Shown: positions 46,901 to 58,375 of the stretch, one piece after another | Layout of the letters: each line of letters opens with the position of its first letter | Numbering within the stretch: the stretch's first letter is position 1 | DNA from: Dicaeum eximium | Taxonomy: Eukaryota; Chordata; Aves; Passeriformes; Dicaeidae | Length of the DNA stretch: 64,000 bases | Reading direction: 5' to 3' | NCBI GenBank assembly: GCA_013396995.1 | Contig: VWZP01007922.1 | Location: 124,001 to 188,000 of the forward strand | Notes under the pieces: generated by a model | Database searches by the model: none | Told to the model about the DNA's origin: nothing | Seen by the model: the letters and a program-made list of their open reading frames with translations, nothing else | Translations under genes and position numbers: made by a program

Positions 46901-49900
46901 AACCTGATTTGCTCAGTAGAGCATTAAATCCTGTTTTCCTATAAAGTAAAAGGGAAGACAGAATATAGACAGCTGAATTTGCCTCCCTTCCCCCCCCCAC
47001 TGGTACTGCTATTGTGGTTTTGCCCCAACAGAGAGCTCTTTCACTGCAGCGATGGTAGAGACATAGATGAGTTTCTGAGGCCATGATTTCCAGGCACAGA
47101 TGGATAGTCAAACACCTTTTTATACCAGTACTTGAAATTCACTGTGTACGCTAAAGAGAAGGTGAGATAATTTCTTAGTAAAGAAATTGCTTCTGCAAGA
47201 AAGGATTTCTCCTGCAAGCTGATGCCAGCTGGGTTCATCAGAGGATGCGAGTGGAGCCATTGCTTGACTGCAATTCAGGACTTGCACTGCCTCTGGCTTG
47301 CTCTAGGCTGATTGTCAGAGCAGCCCTGCTGGAGGAGGACAGCAAACCAAAAACCTCCCCAGGCAGAGGAGGGAACTGAATCCCTCTTCCAAGACAATAA
47401 AAGATGCTTGAGCCATCAGATGCTGGGGGCTTCTGGGACAGAGCCCTCGCCCCTCTGGTGCAAGCTGTTTGCTTCTGCATGACTTGGTTAAACAGTCCCT
47501 GTTCCAGCATGGCTCCACAGGGCATGTACTCTTAGAGGAAGAAAGGCAGTTTCCAGTCACTGCTCAGAAAGGGGATTATGAAATAAAGCTACAAATCTCA
47601 GAGAATTCAGGTCAGTTCAGGTTGATGAACTGCAAAACCAGAGGTGTGCCTCAACGCAGGCTGTAAACAAGAGTGGGCTCTTGAAGGGTGTGAAGGAAAC
47701 CTCAGAGCTGCTTGTACTCCTGTGATATGATCCCGAGCTGGCCATCTGTGTTGGTGCTCCCTGCAGGATAGCAGGCATTTTGTTTGGTCTTTGGAGCCCC
47801 TCCAGCAGCAGGGAGGAGGATCCCTCTGTGAGGGCTTACTCCTAAGTGTGAGCAGTGCTACAAGTTCGGCACTGCTTCGTTGCTCTACCAATGTATTTTC
47901 TTCTCCTTATTTTGACATCTAGAGTGAGAAAGCTTTTCATCAGAATCTTGCTCCACTCCATATATTTCTGTTTCCTCTGAAGAGCTGGCAGTTTCCAAGA
48001 TTTCTGTGCAAAGAGAAAAACCTTTACCCCAGTAAATCCTAGGATAAAAGTAGGCATGGACACAGAGAGAGCAGCAGCAGCAAGCAAAGGGCTGTGAGCA
48101 GTTGCTTGTGGCATTGAGTGAGTGTATGTGACCTATTTCTGCTGGAGGTACTTGTGTTCAGCTGAGATGTAGCACCGTGCTCCAGCAGGGTCCCTGCTGT
48201 TGAGGACAAGTTAAATAAATATTGTCTATCACAAAGGAAACCATCCTTGTAGGATTCCAGCTTAGAGATGGAAGCCATTTCTTACTCCTCCATGGACTAA
48301 TGCAGGATATTTGCTCCTCAGATGAATGTCATTGCACACACTGAAGCACAGGGAAGTTTAAGAAACCTCAGAGAAGACAACTGAGCTTATTTTCTTACCT
48401 GTCTACATGTGCTGGGGGGGTCTCACAGCCTCTTGTCTGTGCCTCCATACCTGGAATATGTTTTTGGAGACAAATGGAAATCACCCATTAAAGCTAGGGG
48501 CACTAACATGGCAAGTAATACCTGGGTGGAACTTTTTCCTCCTGGAGTGCAGGTTCAGATAAAAACATCTGGTTGTGTGCTGGAATCTCAGGCACCTCCT
48601 GCATACAGAGTTGCTTACTGGGTGGCCTTTTAAGATCTGTTGAGGTGAAAATAAAAGGTGGGGTGAGAGAAAAGACAAATAACTTTATCGCAAACTACCC
48701 ATTTCCAAGACACATTAAAAAATCAGAAGACTACTAACATCAATTAAATCACCATTTACCTGCAGATCTGTCCCAAGGAGCCTGCAGCAGGCTGATCCCA
48801 TTCAGCCATGGCTGTGGTGGGTGTCCATCACTGCTGAGCCAAAAAGCAAAGTGCCAAGAAGAGCATGGAGAGGGTACAAAACTACCTCAGCTAAGCTTTC
48901 AGAGACCTGTCAAGTTAAAGGCAGAGGAGTTATACAGTCTTTAGCTGGCAGGCAAAGAAGGAATTTTGTCTCTGACAAGAAAAAGGTGAACTTTTAGGCA
49001 GTTTGCCTTGATGTCACCATTTATGTTCTGGGAAATTGTATTGAGGCAGTTAATGGGCTCAGCCCAGTCTTTGGGCTGTTGGTTATTTTTTGCAGCTCTT
49101 GGAACCATACTTCTGTGACAAAGGCATAGGTGTGTTACTTTCACAGTTTTTTAAAGATATTTCAAGCATGTGGTTCTGGAGCCTGGAATTCTGAAGGTTT
49201 GGGCCCCCTTTGCCAATAATTGCGTAGGAAAAACTTGGTTCTCTTATAAAAAAAGAAACAAAACTTCTCTTTTTTTTCTTTGTGCTGCAATAATATTTGA
49301 AAATAAGATTAAAATCTATGAAAATGTTGAAGGCAATATTCAAACCAGGGCAGTTCAAACCACTTCATCGTGAACAGAATTTAAAAATGTTTGCAGAGGG
49401 TCTTTGATGTTGGTTTATTTTTAATTCAAAGTAGGCTGCAGCTGCAGGTTGCACACAGAGAGATGTGCTGGAGCAGGCTTAGAGAACTTGGAAATTTGGC
49501 ATCAAGTTTTGATCTTGCTGCACTAAAGCTGTATGTCCTTGAAAGAATGGCTTCTGTCCTGGATTCTGGCCTTTTCCCATGGTGATATGAGCCTTTCTTT
49601 GCAAAGAGCCCTGCAATTCTCAGTAATACTAAGTTGCTTTAAACAGTAATACTAAGAAAAGGAGTAACAAAAGTATTATCTGTGTGTGTGCATTGCTTAC
49701 AGGAGGTGTGAAAAACATTTGAACATATTAGATGGTAGATGAAAGTCAGATCCAAGTTTTAAGAAAATAAATCTTCATAGAGTGCTCTTTTGCCCTGCCA
49801 AATCCTTCTCCTCTCCTAAGGATTTGGTCTGAAAGAGAAAATTACCAGAGATTCCAAAGGAATGTGCTGGTTCCCTGCTGGAAAGAGCAGGTGCCCAGGG

Positions 49901-52809
49901 TACCACCATTGCTGCTCTGTGCATATGCTGATTTCCCCAAAGGCATGGCCTGAGCTGCTCTCTCTTTGTCTTTTTCAGAGGGAGAATGACTCAATTATTT
50001 TCATGCCAGACACACATGGTCATGCACACTTCAGCCCTCACACTGCAAAACTCTCATTCCCCTCTATTTGAGCATCCAATCTCGTTAGAATTCCTGCAGG
50101 AAATGTGCAGTTCCTTAAGGTCCAAAAATGTGTAGAAATGCCATAATTCCTCCAGTCCTCAAATACAATTTATTCTCATCACCTTGTCCATAACCTTCCA
50201 TTCACTTTCAGCTTAGTTGCAGCTCTATTTTTTTCTCGTCCCCTCTCATCTTCTGGGCTAATACCTTTTCTACTCCAAAATCTTCCCTGCAATTCCTAGC
50301 TGGACTTGAGTTTATGGGAGCAGAGAACTTGTCTAGAGGTCGGACCTTGGTCACTAAGGTTTTGTTCTTAATCTGCCTATGGATGAAGTGCTGAAAGACT
50401 GAGAAACTTTTTTCAGAAGGCTAGAGCAGGAGTTCCAGGGAAATTACAGGGCAAACACATTTCTTTGATGCTCTGCTGATACCGTGACCACAAAGAGCAT
50501 TGGCTGCAGTTGCTTTGCCTGGGAAGTTACATCCTTCTATTTCCTGATGATATACTTGACTTCCTTACCTCCTAGCTCAACAAATTTCCAGCAGGGGAAA
50601 ATGCCTCTGGCCTGAGCACAAGAATCAGCTTGACTTGTTTTTGCTTCCAAGATCCCCTTCCCTTCTGCAAGCTTAATGCTGCTCCTCCTTTGTAGCTGGC
50701 TGCACTGTGAAAGCACATTTGTGTTGTAAGATGATATCACACAGAGAGCTAATGGGCTAGGTTAGAGAAGCACACAGAAACAAGGGTATGAGAGTTCCTG
50801 CTTTCCTGGGACACTGGCCTTTGTTGCTGCTACTGAGAGGACTGCCACGTTGCCCTGCAGAGCCTGCCCAAGCCTGTTGCCTGCCATGCTGTGTGATACC
50901 CTGCTTTGGGAAGGCTGCAAACACTCTTTTACTACCAGTGGCCATTCAGTATGCTGGATAACCTCAGGAAACGCAAGGACTAGGAAGCTGGTGAAATATC
51001 TCTTCTGTCCATTTACCTTCCTGGTTAGGGATGACAAATGTGGTAGGTCACACCTCTCCCTGTGGGGGGGAGGTGGTTTCTCATGCCCATGATCAGCAGA
51101 GTTCCTAAGCTGCATGAAGGAAAAAAACCTCAGACACTTTCTTGCTAAAGAAGGAGGAGCTGAAGAAGGATTCCCTGCTGGGATTTGGTCCATGCTCACC
51201 TGGTCTTCCAAGAGGCCTGGTAGCTCATGTAATCATTGCCTTGGTACTCATTGCTGTAGACCAAATTAATTCAGGCAAACGGTTCCGAATCAGCAGCCCC
51301 AGAAAAAGAAGGCCTTTTGGCAATGTGCTCTTGTTCTTTACTGTTTATCCAACATTAATGAGCTGGTGAGGTCAGGGCCTCCCTCATTTGGATGTCATCA
51401 CTTTCTATCAGCTAGTGAGAGACAGCCCTGCCTGGATGAAATTATTCTCCTAAAAATGAATATGGGGAAAAAGAGAAGTCTTAAGATACTCCCTTACAGA
51501 AACAGATCAGAGCATGTTGAATGGTTTCCCTGAACTCTCAGGAAAAGTTGGGGGTATGCCAGTAGGTGAATAAAGATCTTGTGAGGACTATATATGGCAC
51601 TCTCTTTTGCATCAGTAGCTCTGTCTCTTCTTTGTCTCTGCCTTTGGCGACATGTCAATGAAGCCAGAGGACAGCCCAGATCCGCTGAGTTCCTTCCTTG
51701 TGTCGCTGTGAAGAGCCCCACACCTGCATTGATGGAGCTCTTTGTGGTGCCAGCTCTTATGCAGCATCATTGGAGCTCAATTCAGTAAGTGGAACATTCA
51801 GGACAGTTTAAAGTATTTTTCATCTGGAAATACTGATATATCAAAAACTAAACTCCATGTGGAACCAGTTATCCTTTTGAAAAATAGGCTTGTTTCTTAC
51901 ATTTTAAAGATTTTATGTTTGTTTTTTTTTTAATTGAAAAAGGATGATGCGGGTGTAGGAAGTTTTTTTTGTTGTTTTTCATCTCATTTCACTATTTTTA
52001 AAGATAAAAATTCTTGTGACATTGAATGTGATATAATTCAACACACATCCAGTAAATCACCAGATGGATGTCATCTGGGAACAATGTCACCATCGTTTTT
52101 TATCAAAGCTAGATATCACTTAGGATTTCACAGGGTAGGTATTTAGGTACATGTTGTTGCTGAGAGGAATGCAGGTATTAAAGATGAGACTCATTTTTCC
52201 TTTTCAGCCACAGTTCCTCAGTTGTCCTCATCACCTACTTAGTGTTTCCTTCCAAAGCAGTCAAGCCAATAGCAGATCTAGAATATGAGAATTCAGCTGT
52301 CCCTTCCCCATTTCTCCACAATTTTCCCTGAATCTTGACACTCCAGCCTGGAGTTCCATCAGAAGTAAATCTTCATTTAATGCTGTCTAAAAGACTAAAT
52401 AATTAAACAAACAAATTTTATCAACTCCAAAAAGCCACACCTACTTTCTCACACATGTGCTTGAGGTTTAAAAGTACGTTTCTTTATAAACCTTGGCTAG
52501 CAGAATGAATATTGTATGACTGGAGCTTGCTCCACTTGACAGGGGAGAGATTCTTCCTTTCTTCTCTGTATTCCTTGCAGTATTTATGAATTCTCAGGAT
52601 ATTTTCCATGGGTTGCATCTTGTTCTTACTTCTCCCCCTTTTTTTCTCTGTAGAGTTTGTTATTATTAGTATTATTATTTTGCTGTTTCCTTTATCAGGT
52701 TTATGCAATGCAATTGCAAGTGAAACATTCACTAGATAGGAAATGAGAGCCTGAGTGTTTCCACTGTATTTCTTTACAACATGTTATATTAGCTGATGTA
52801 GGTGACTGG
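43938..52809. other. Unique non-coding DNA, no gene seen
   Basis: Nearly 9 kb without a supported gene. Stretches at 45320-45620 and 46320-46680 are rich in TAAT-type motifs and look like conserved non-coding DNA by eye. A poly-A run lies at 45904. Frames such as the 149-codon one on the minus strand at 50762-51211 have no domain and overlap frames on the other strand. Confidence 0.5.
45904..45921. repeat. Poly-A run (18 bases)
   Basis: Eighteen consecutive A residues after TTCTG. The upstream sequence does not resemble a retroelement or processed gene copy, so it is listed as simple sequence only. Confidence 0.93.
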
Positions 52810-52980
52810 CTCCAAGAACAGACTGGAAGGCTGGGCATAGCTCCCAGCTCTGCTGCTGGGTGGTTTCAGCAATTTTCTTTGTCTTAGCTCACTCACCAGG
52901 AAATGCAGACTATAACACCCCTCATCACTGTCGAGCACTTTGGTACCTAGTGATGAAAAAGTCTGTATAAGACTGTCATG
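52810..52980 (+). mobile_element. MIR-type SINE, near full length
   Basis: Blocks match the MIR layout from core to tail: CCCAGCTCTGCTGCTGGGTGG at 52843-52863, CTTTGTCTTAGCTCACTCACC near 52877, TATAACACCCCTCATCAC at 52911-52928 and a tail of GAGCACTTTGGTACCTAG at 52933-52950. GATGAAAAAGTCTGTATAAG follows at 52952. The tail, with AGCACTTTG followed by GATGAAA and a TATAAG motif, is characteristic of amniote MIR variants and is better preserved here than in the copy at 28430. The element has been immobile since early amniote history. Confidence 0.75.
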
Positions 52981-55900
52981 TAATCAAGGAGGAAGCAAGG
53001 TGAGAGTGAAAGAGAGAGGAGTCACACTAGATTACAGAGGAGATGAAGCAGTTTAATCCCACTCTTCTTCAGGTTCAGTGTGTTTCAAGGGAAATATAAG
53101 ATCTGACACCATGCAGACTGCTTGCATAAAAATAATACACAAAATTTTTCCACTGCAGTACCCTTCTTTGGATTATGTACACTGATACAATGGTTAAAAA
53201 ATCACTTTTCACTGCTTACAATGGCAGTTTGCTTGGTTCTTGTACTTGACCTGATTTAGATACTCATGTCAGAGCACATATATTTTCAGGGTTTGCCTTG
53301 CTTTGATTTCTACTCATCTATTTATTTTCTTCAAATCCAGTAGCACTGAGGGGAATAAAAGGGTCTGTGAGTGCAGCTACTGAAGCTGCATAAATCTTCT
53401 GAGGTATAGGCTCAGAAGAAAAAGATACATGGCACTGGTTTGGCATCTGTAAGAGAAGAGAGATAGATTTTACTCAAATGGACTTCTGGTCCTTGACTTC
53501 CTTCAGGGAAGGTGTATGTGTGAAACACCATTACTCCTTTTACTGGTTAAAAATCCAATAAATTTGGAATAATAATAATAATAAATAATTTATTAAAATC
53601 TCTTGTGGAAAATATAGTAATCATCAAGCATCTCTGATGCTTGACCACACAGAGAGTGTTTTGACCTTTGAATCAATTAATAATGCTGAACGTGAAAGAC
53701 TAGGAAAGGAAAAAAAGGCTTTTGTGTGCTTCATAAGCTATTTGCTCCTTAACTCATTCATTTCAATTGCATTTGCAGATGGGAGACTTGAAGGGTAAGA
53801 AAAGTAAAAAAGTTAATTTTTACTCATGGCCTGGGATTTGCACAAAATTTGCTGAAGGAAATGCTTTTGCCCTCCCTTGCATCTGTTGTGCCCTCACAGG
53901 GAAGAGGCAGCTGAGGGGGTGATCTGGGATGGAAGGAAAAGGCCATTGGGACCCAGCTTTGCACAGACCATACAGACTACATCACCTCTGCCCCCTTCTT
54001 CCCCAGCCTGAACCAAGCTGGAGGGGCTTTGCAGTGTTTTCTGACAACTCTCTGTCCGTCTCCAGGGCTGGGAAGTGCTCATCCCCAGGGACTGTGCTGT
54101 CTTTCATGTGCTGCACTTTTCAGGCCCCACTGTTTGCTGGCAGGGAGACTCCAGCAGCAATGAGAGGTCAGCAAGAACCTGCAGCATGGCCAGACAAAAC
54201 TAGCCAGGCAGCCAAGAAAAGTGTGATTCCATGATGTTGTTCTTTTGTGAAGTTATCACTCCTAGCTCAGATTCCAGGGAATTGTAGTTTTTGGAATCAA
54301 GACAAAATGGTCAGCTCCCCTGTGCCTGCTTCCACACGCTTTTCCCCTTTTTCCCCTTTTCTCTGCATCAGTTCCCAAGCACAGTGCCCTTCCCAGTCAG
54401 TCACTGCAGGGATCAGAGGGACTTTCCCTCATCAGAGAACCACACAAGCAAGCTGGTGAGTTCTGCTGACAGCTGCCTGCATTTCCACGTTGCCAATCCC
54501 TCATCTGTTCCCTGCTCATGCCCATCTGGTTCTTGTCTACCTGCCGAAAATGTGGTGGGTTTTAGAGATCCCTTGGCTGCTTGGCTCACACAGGACCTGC
54601 TTTCCCTCACCTCTGCTATAACCACAAGACTTCTCTCTAATGGTTTGGACCAATTTCTGTATTTTGCTTTATTCCCCACTCCAGTCCTCATACACAAGCC
54701 TCCTGGTAGAGGCATGTTCTCCTATAAATGCATCTATTTGAAGGACAAAGACACTGCCCTCCTTAAACCTCTCTGTTGCTCAATTTTCTGCTTAGTGATA
54801 AGTGATAAGTGTGCTTTTGAGGGAACCACTGCACATGCTGAGTACCTGACCCATTAGCTGACATTAGCAGCTGATAAAATGGTTTTTCTGATGGTTTGAG
54901 ATGTGCCTGAAAACTTATATTCTTATCTTTTGTCTCTGTTGTGGAAAGCCCAAAGGCAGGTTCACTTGCATGTGAAAGCTTATGAAAGAAAGACAAAGAA
55001 GTTATCATTCATTCCTTTTGGCTTTGTTTGGCACCTTCTCTCCTTTCTGTTTGCAACAGAAAAGGCCACAGAAGCTGGTTGGGAGAGTCACTGTCTTTCA
55101 CTTCTATTAAGAGATTAAAACAATAATTAGGTTGTCTACTGAAAATGCTGAGAGACAAATAAATGATTTATGAAGTACTTGGCATAGTAACTTGTATTGC
55201 CTGGAATGAAGCAGTCTTTCCAAATAGTCACTGAGGAATTGTCTCTTCTTCTTCCTGCCTCCAGATACAAATTTCAAAAGCTCAGACCAGTCTGGGGGCT
55301 TTATCAGTGTCTGCTGGCAGGCAGAGTAAGAGCAGGAGGTCTGGGCTGGTCTGCTCCAGGTGAAGGAGCATGGCCCAGGAGCCAGCTCTGGCCATGGCTG
55401 CCCGGCAGTGCTCTGCCCACGTTGGATGAGGGCTGCAGAGCCCACACCTCAGCCAAAACATTGTACAGCTTTGTGTTTGGGCATAAACTGCACCATGGCC
55501 TAGAGCTGAGCGCTGCCTGCAGCCAGCCAGGCCCTCTCATGACTCATTTTTTAGCTCCCATGTCATCCAAATATCCCATTAGACACCACAACTGTCCCCA
55601 TTCATCAAGCTGTGACTTGGTTTCCATTCATGACCCACTTCTTCTACCAGGACCCTATAAAGAAACAGGCCTATAAAAACCCCCTAGCCTGATGTAAATT
55701 ACAGTGTCTCATATTTGATGACACTTCACACAAAGGGATTCATATCACCCAGACCATTTCATCTGGGGGCCAAAACCATTCAAAGTACTTTTTGCTTAAC
55801 TTCTGGAACAGGCCCAAACCCCACAGCTGTTTCCACATTGTTGAAGCTCTATGCCTATAAACAGCATTCATGGTTTTTTTTACCTGACAATAGATGGTGC

Positions 55901-56863
55901 TCTTTCTATAATTATCTGTCTCCACAGTCCCTGCATATACCCAGTTTTTAATTTAGAACAAACATAACAGGTTATCCTTGGGTTTGGGCCTTACAAGATC
56001 CCAAGCAGCAAAGGTGATAAATAACCACCTGCAAACAAACCTGTGGCACAGATAAACTCTCTGTTATGGCTGATCTGCCACAAGGACTCAGATTAGATCC
56101 TCAAATCTTAAGTGCTCAGGTGATGAGGGGCATTTAAATAGATAAATAGATGGAACAAGTTACAAAAATAATAATAAAAAATAATTATCCAAATCCCTTC
56201 CCTAGCTTGCAAAAAACAAAACTCTCACTAACTCAGAAAAGATTTGTCATGGTATTTTCTTCATTCTGTGTTTGAATAAAAAGGAAGGAGATGCTAAACA
56301 TCATCAAGCAAAATACAGTTTATTTCTCCCTGGATTAATTTTAACTCTTTGCAAAGTACAGAGAAGGGTTCTGTTTTTTCCAGGACTTACAGAAGTCACA
56401 ATTGTAACTAAAATCCAACATGACAATATTTCCTGGTCAAGTTTAGAGGAGGGAAAATCATAAAATACCTTAAAATTTACTCCTCAAATAAACCACAGTG
56501 ATCAGCACTTAGAATGGTTTAATTTTATTGCAGAGCTGTAATTTTTTTGACAGGATTTCCTCTCATTCTTGATGTTATTTGTGCCCAAATGGAAGTCTTC
56601 AGTCTGACATCTACCTTCAAATCTTTTCCATTCACACAGATTGCATAATGCGTCTGATTTTTTTTCTAAATTGATTTTAAATTGAATGTCAGCTTGGAGG
56701 TCCTGTTCCTCAGGCTCTTAGAGACTGAACAAGACTCTTTGGAGACTGACTGAGCAACACAGCAGCTCCTGCCACCGATGGCTACTCAAGCACCTCCAGT
56801 GCTGGAATTAGGGGGAGAACCTGGCTGAAGTGGTACTTCTGGTGGGTGAGGAAAGGGGACTTT
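52981..56863. other. Non-coding DNA with longer chance frames, no gene supported
   Basis: The GC-richer part 53900-55680 contains the longest frames of the window (188 codons at 54291-54857 and 159 codons at 55197-55676, plus strand). Both are rich in S, P, L and C, have no domain or compositional coding signature I can see, and are overlapped by frames of about 100 codons on the minus strand. A short AAT run lies at 53568-53589. No transposable element recognised. Confidence 0.5.
53568..53589. repeat. (AAT)n microsatellite, short
   Basis: About five AAT units followed by AAATAATT. Minor simple sequence. Confidence 0.85.
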
Positions 56864-57082
56864 TCAGGGGGAAGCCAAGTGATGTGAGCCAGGAGCTCCA
56901 GGAGCTTTGAGTCCTTTCTTCTTCCGTCTGTTCTTCATCTTTTTGCTGACAGGTTCTTCTACTTTGTTAGACTTATGGGCTTTGCTGGCTTTTCTTCTCT
57001 CCTGCTGTGTTTCCTCTCGCTCAGATAAATACACCATCTCCTCTTGCTTCTTTCCCCCACACACTTCATCAATATGTAAAAA
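56864..57082 (-). other. Open minus-strand segment with basic composition; possible exon or chance
   Basis: The minus strand is open from 57082 to a TGA ending at 56864 (about 72 codons) with no ATG near its beginning. The predicted peptide is strongly charged, with clusters such as QQERRKASKAHKS and KKMKNRRKKKG, and ends GSHHLASP. On the minus strand, just upstream of 57064, a pyrimidine-rich stretch (TGTTTTCCTCTTGTAATTTTT) precedes an AG, which could act as a splice acceptor for a last coding exon. I recognise no protein family. Purine-rich DNA often produces K- and E-rich frames by chance, which remains the simplest explanation. Confidence 0.15.
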
Positions 57083-57718
57083 TTACAAGAGGAAAACACT
57101 GTGTTAAAAAGGGCAATTTGTGAAAATACTGATGTCTAATTACATTTTTAATCAGTAATAGAAATATGACTGACTTCTAAGAAAAATTGTTAGATTAACA
57201 ATATTACGATAAACACGTTATCTATAGAGTGAAGGAAAAAAAGCCCCTGTTTCTTTCATAGAATGTATTGATATTTCTGACTATTAGTGTTAGAACTTGA
57301 TGAGAAAAAAACCAAAATGCTGTAGTGAATTCTAGGCCAATTAACACATCAGGCTGGAGAAAGCAAAAATATGTTATAGCTTTGAGCATTTTACCCTTAA
57401 TATTAATAGTGAATAACTAAATAAATAGAAATTACAATCAGAATGACACAATCATTCTATCTTTATCAAAAGTTTAAATTCTGATGAAGAGGGATTTTTG
57501 AGTGTTGGGGAAACATTCTGCTGACAAATGCTCAGTTAACCTTTAGCATCCATCAGCACTGAGTGTACCAAAAGGAAGAGAATATTGTGCTGGTGACTTA
57601 GAAATGGTATTCCTTTTTACTGTGATAACAATATTTTCATTGTTTCTAACACTCTGCATTTTAGAAGATAGACACCTTCATGTATGATCTAGAGTGCAAA
57701 GACCAAATCCTGTTTTCA
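57083..57718. other. Unique AT-rich non-coding DNA, no gene seen
   Basis: AT-rich sequence leading to the LTR insertion. No exon, RNA gene or repeat family recognised. Confidence 0.55.
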
Positions 57719-57723
57719 TTTAT
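57719..57723. repeat. Target-site duplication, left copy (TTTAT)
   Basis: TTTAT immediately precedes the TG of the LTR and is repeated exactly after its CA end at 58371-58375. Five bases is the duplication length typical of ERVL-class integrases. Confidence 0.85.
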
Positions 57724-58370
57724 TGTCCTGGATTGTTAAAATAAAATATTCTATTTGCCATCTGATAAAGATGGGGTTGTTATCTGGGCAGGTTTCCCTT
57801 ATCTCTTCACAAACAATACCTCCCCTGGGAAGACATTTTTTGTTAATGGGCCATTAGGTGCCTCCACATGACTGATAAGATTACATTATTCCCATTGTGA
57901 GGTGCTCTGCCCAGGGGGAGGGGGCCAAGCATTTCTACTGGGATAAAAAGAGACACTTTTAGAAACGAAGACAGCCTGGATTCTCCACTGGATCTCCAGA
58001 GGAAAACCAGACCCATCTGCCTACACTCTTCTCTGCTGGACTGTTGTTTTGACAGAGCCGTGGCTCCCACTCTAAGAGAACTGCAGCCACTGCTCAACTG
58101 GACTGTTATCCACACCCTGCCCCAGGGTGGCAGGTCATATCTTGACTCTGTCAAGGTTTTTGTTTGTTTGTTTGTTTGTTTCTTTTATTGTTTGCTGGTA
58201 CTAGTACCTTTGTTTCCTTTAGTTTTTTTTCCTAGTAAAAACTGTTATTCCTATCCCCATATTTTTTTGCCTGAGAGCGTTTTAATTTCAAAAAATTGTG
58301 GTGATTTGGAGGGAGGGGGTTTGTGTTTTTTTTCTTCCTTAGCAGACACCTGTCTTTTTAAACCAAGACA
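57724..58370 (+). mobile_element. Solo LTR of an avian endogenous retrovirus with intact target-site duplication
   Basis: The element runs from TGTCCTGGATTG to AAACCAAGACA, 647 bp with TG...CA ends. Landmarks: CATCTGATAAAGATGGGG at 57760, CATTGTGAGGTGCTCTGCCC near 57893, a TATA-like GGATAAAAAG at 57941-57950, GACAGCCTGGATTCTCCAC near 57970, CAACTGGACTGTTATCC near 58096, an AGTAAAA variant of the polyadenylation signal at 58234-58240 and AGCAGACACCTGTCTTTTT near 58341. A perfect 5-bp duplication (TTTAT) flanks it, which fixes both ends and shows that one insertion followed by LTR-LTR recombination produced it. No internal gag, pol or env remains. Its central block is shared with the LTR at 29008, so the two belong to related families. 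Frames inside it are incidental. Confidence 0.95.
58155..58181. repeat. (GTTT)n run inside the LTR
   Basis: About six GTTT/TTTG units in the U3/R-side of the solo LTR, shortly before the polyadenylation-type signal. An expansion of a T-rich tract within the LTR rather than an independent locus. Confidence 0.85.
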
Positions 58371-58375
58371 TTTAT
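58371..58375. repeat. Target-site duplication, right copy (TTTAT)
   Basis: Exact repeat of 57719-57723, immediately after the LTR end GACA. Confidence 0.85.

Noticed and set aside
50762..51211. 149-codon minus-strand frame
   Set aside because: No motif or family resemblance, with an 80-codon frame overlapping on the other strand. Most likely chance.
51142..51369. 75-codon frame with a transmembrane-like stretch (AHVIIALVLIAV)
   Set aside because: A single hydrophobic run followed by basic residues is not enough. No family is recognised and there is no supporting splice context.
52484..52732. Lysine-rich minus-strand frame
   Set aside because: It comes from T-rich plus-strand DNA, which translates to K, N and I on the minus strand. 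No protein similarity seen.
54291..54857. Longest open frame in the window (188 codons, plus strand)
   Set aside because: Rich in S, P, L, F and C without a domain, overlapped by a 100-codon minus-strand frame. A frame of this length is expected by chance in 64 kb.
55197..55676. 159-codon plus-strand frame
   Set aside because: No recognisable domain, overlapped by minus-strand frames of 78 and 112 codons, and no splice or start context favours it.
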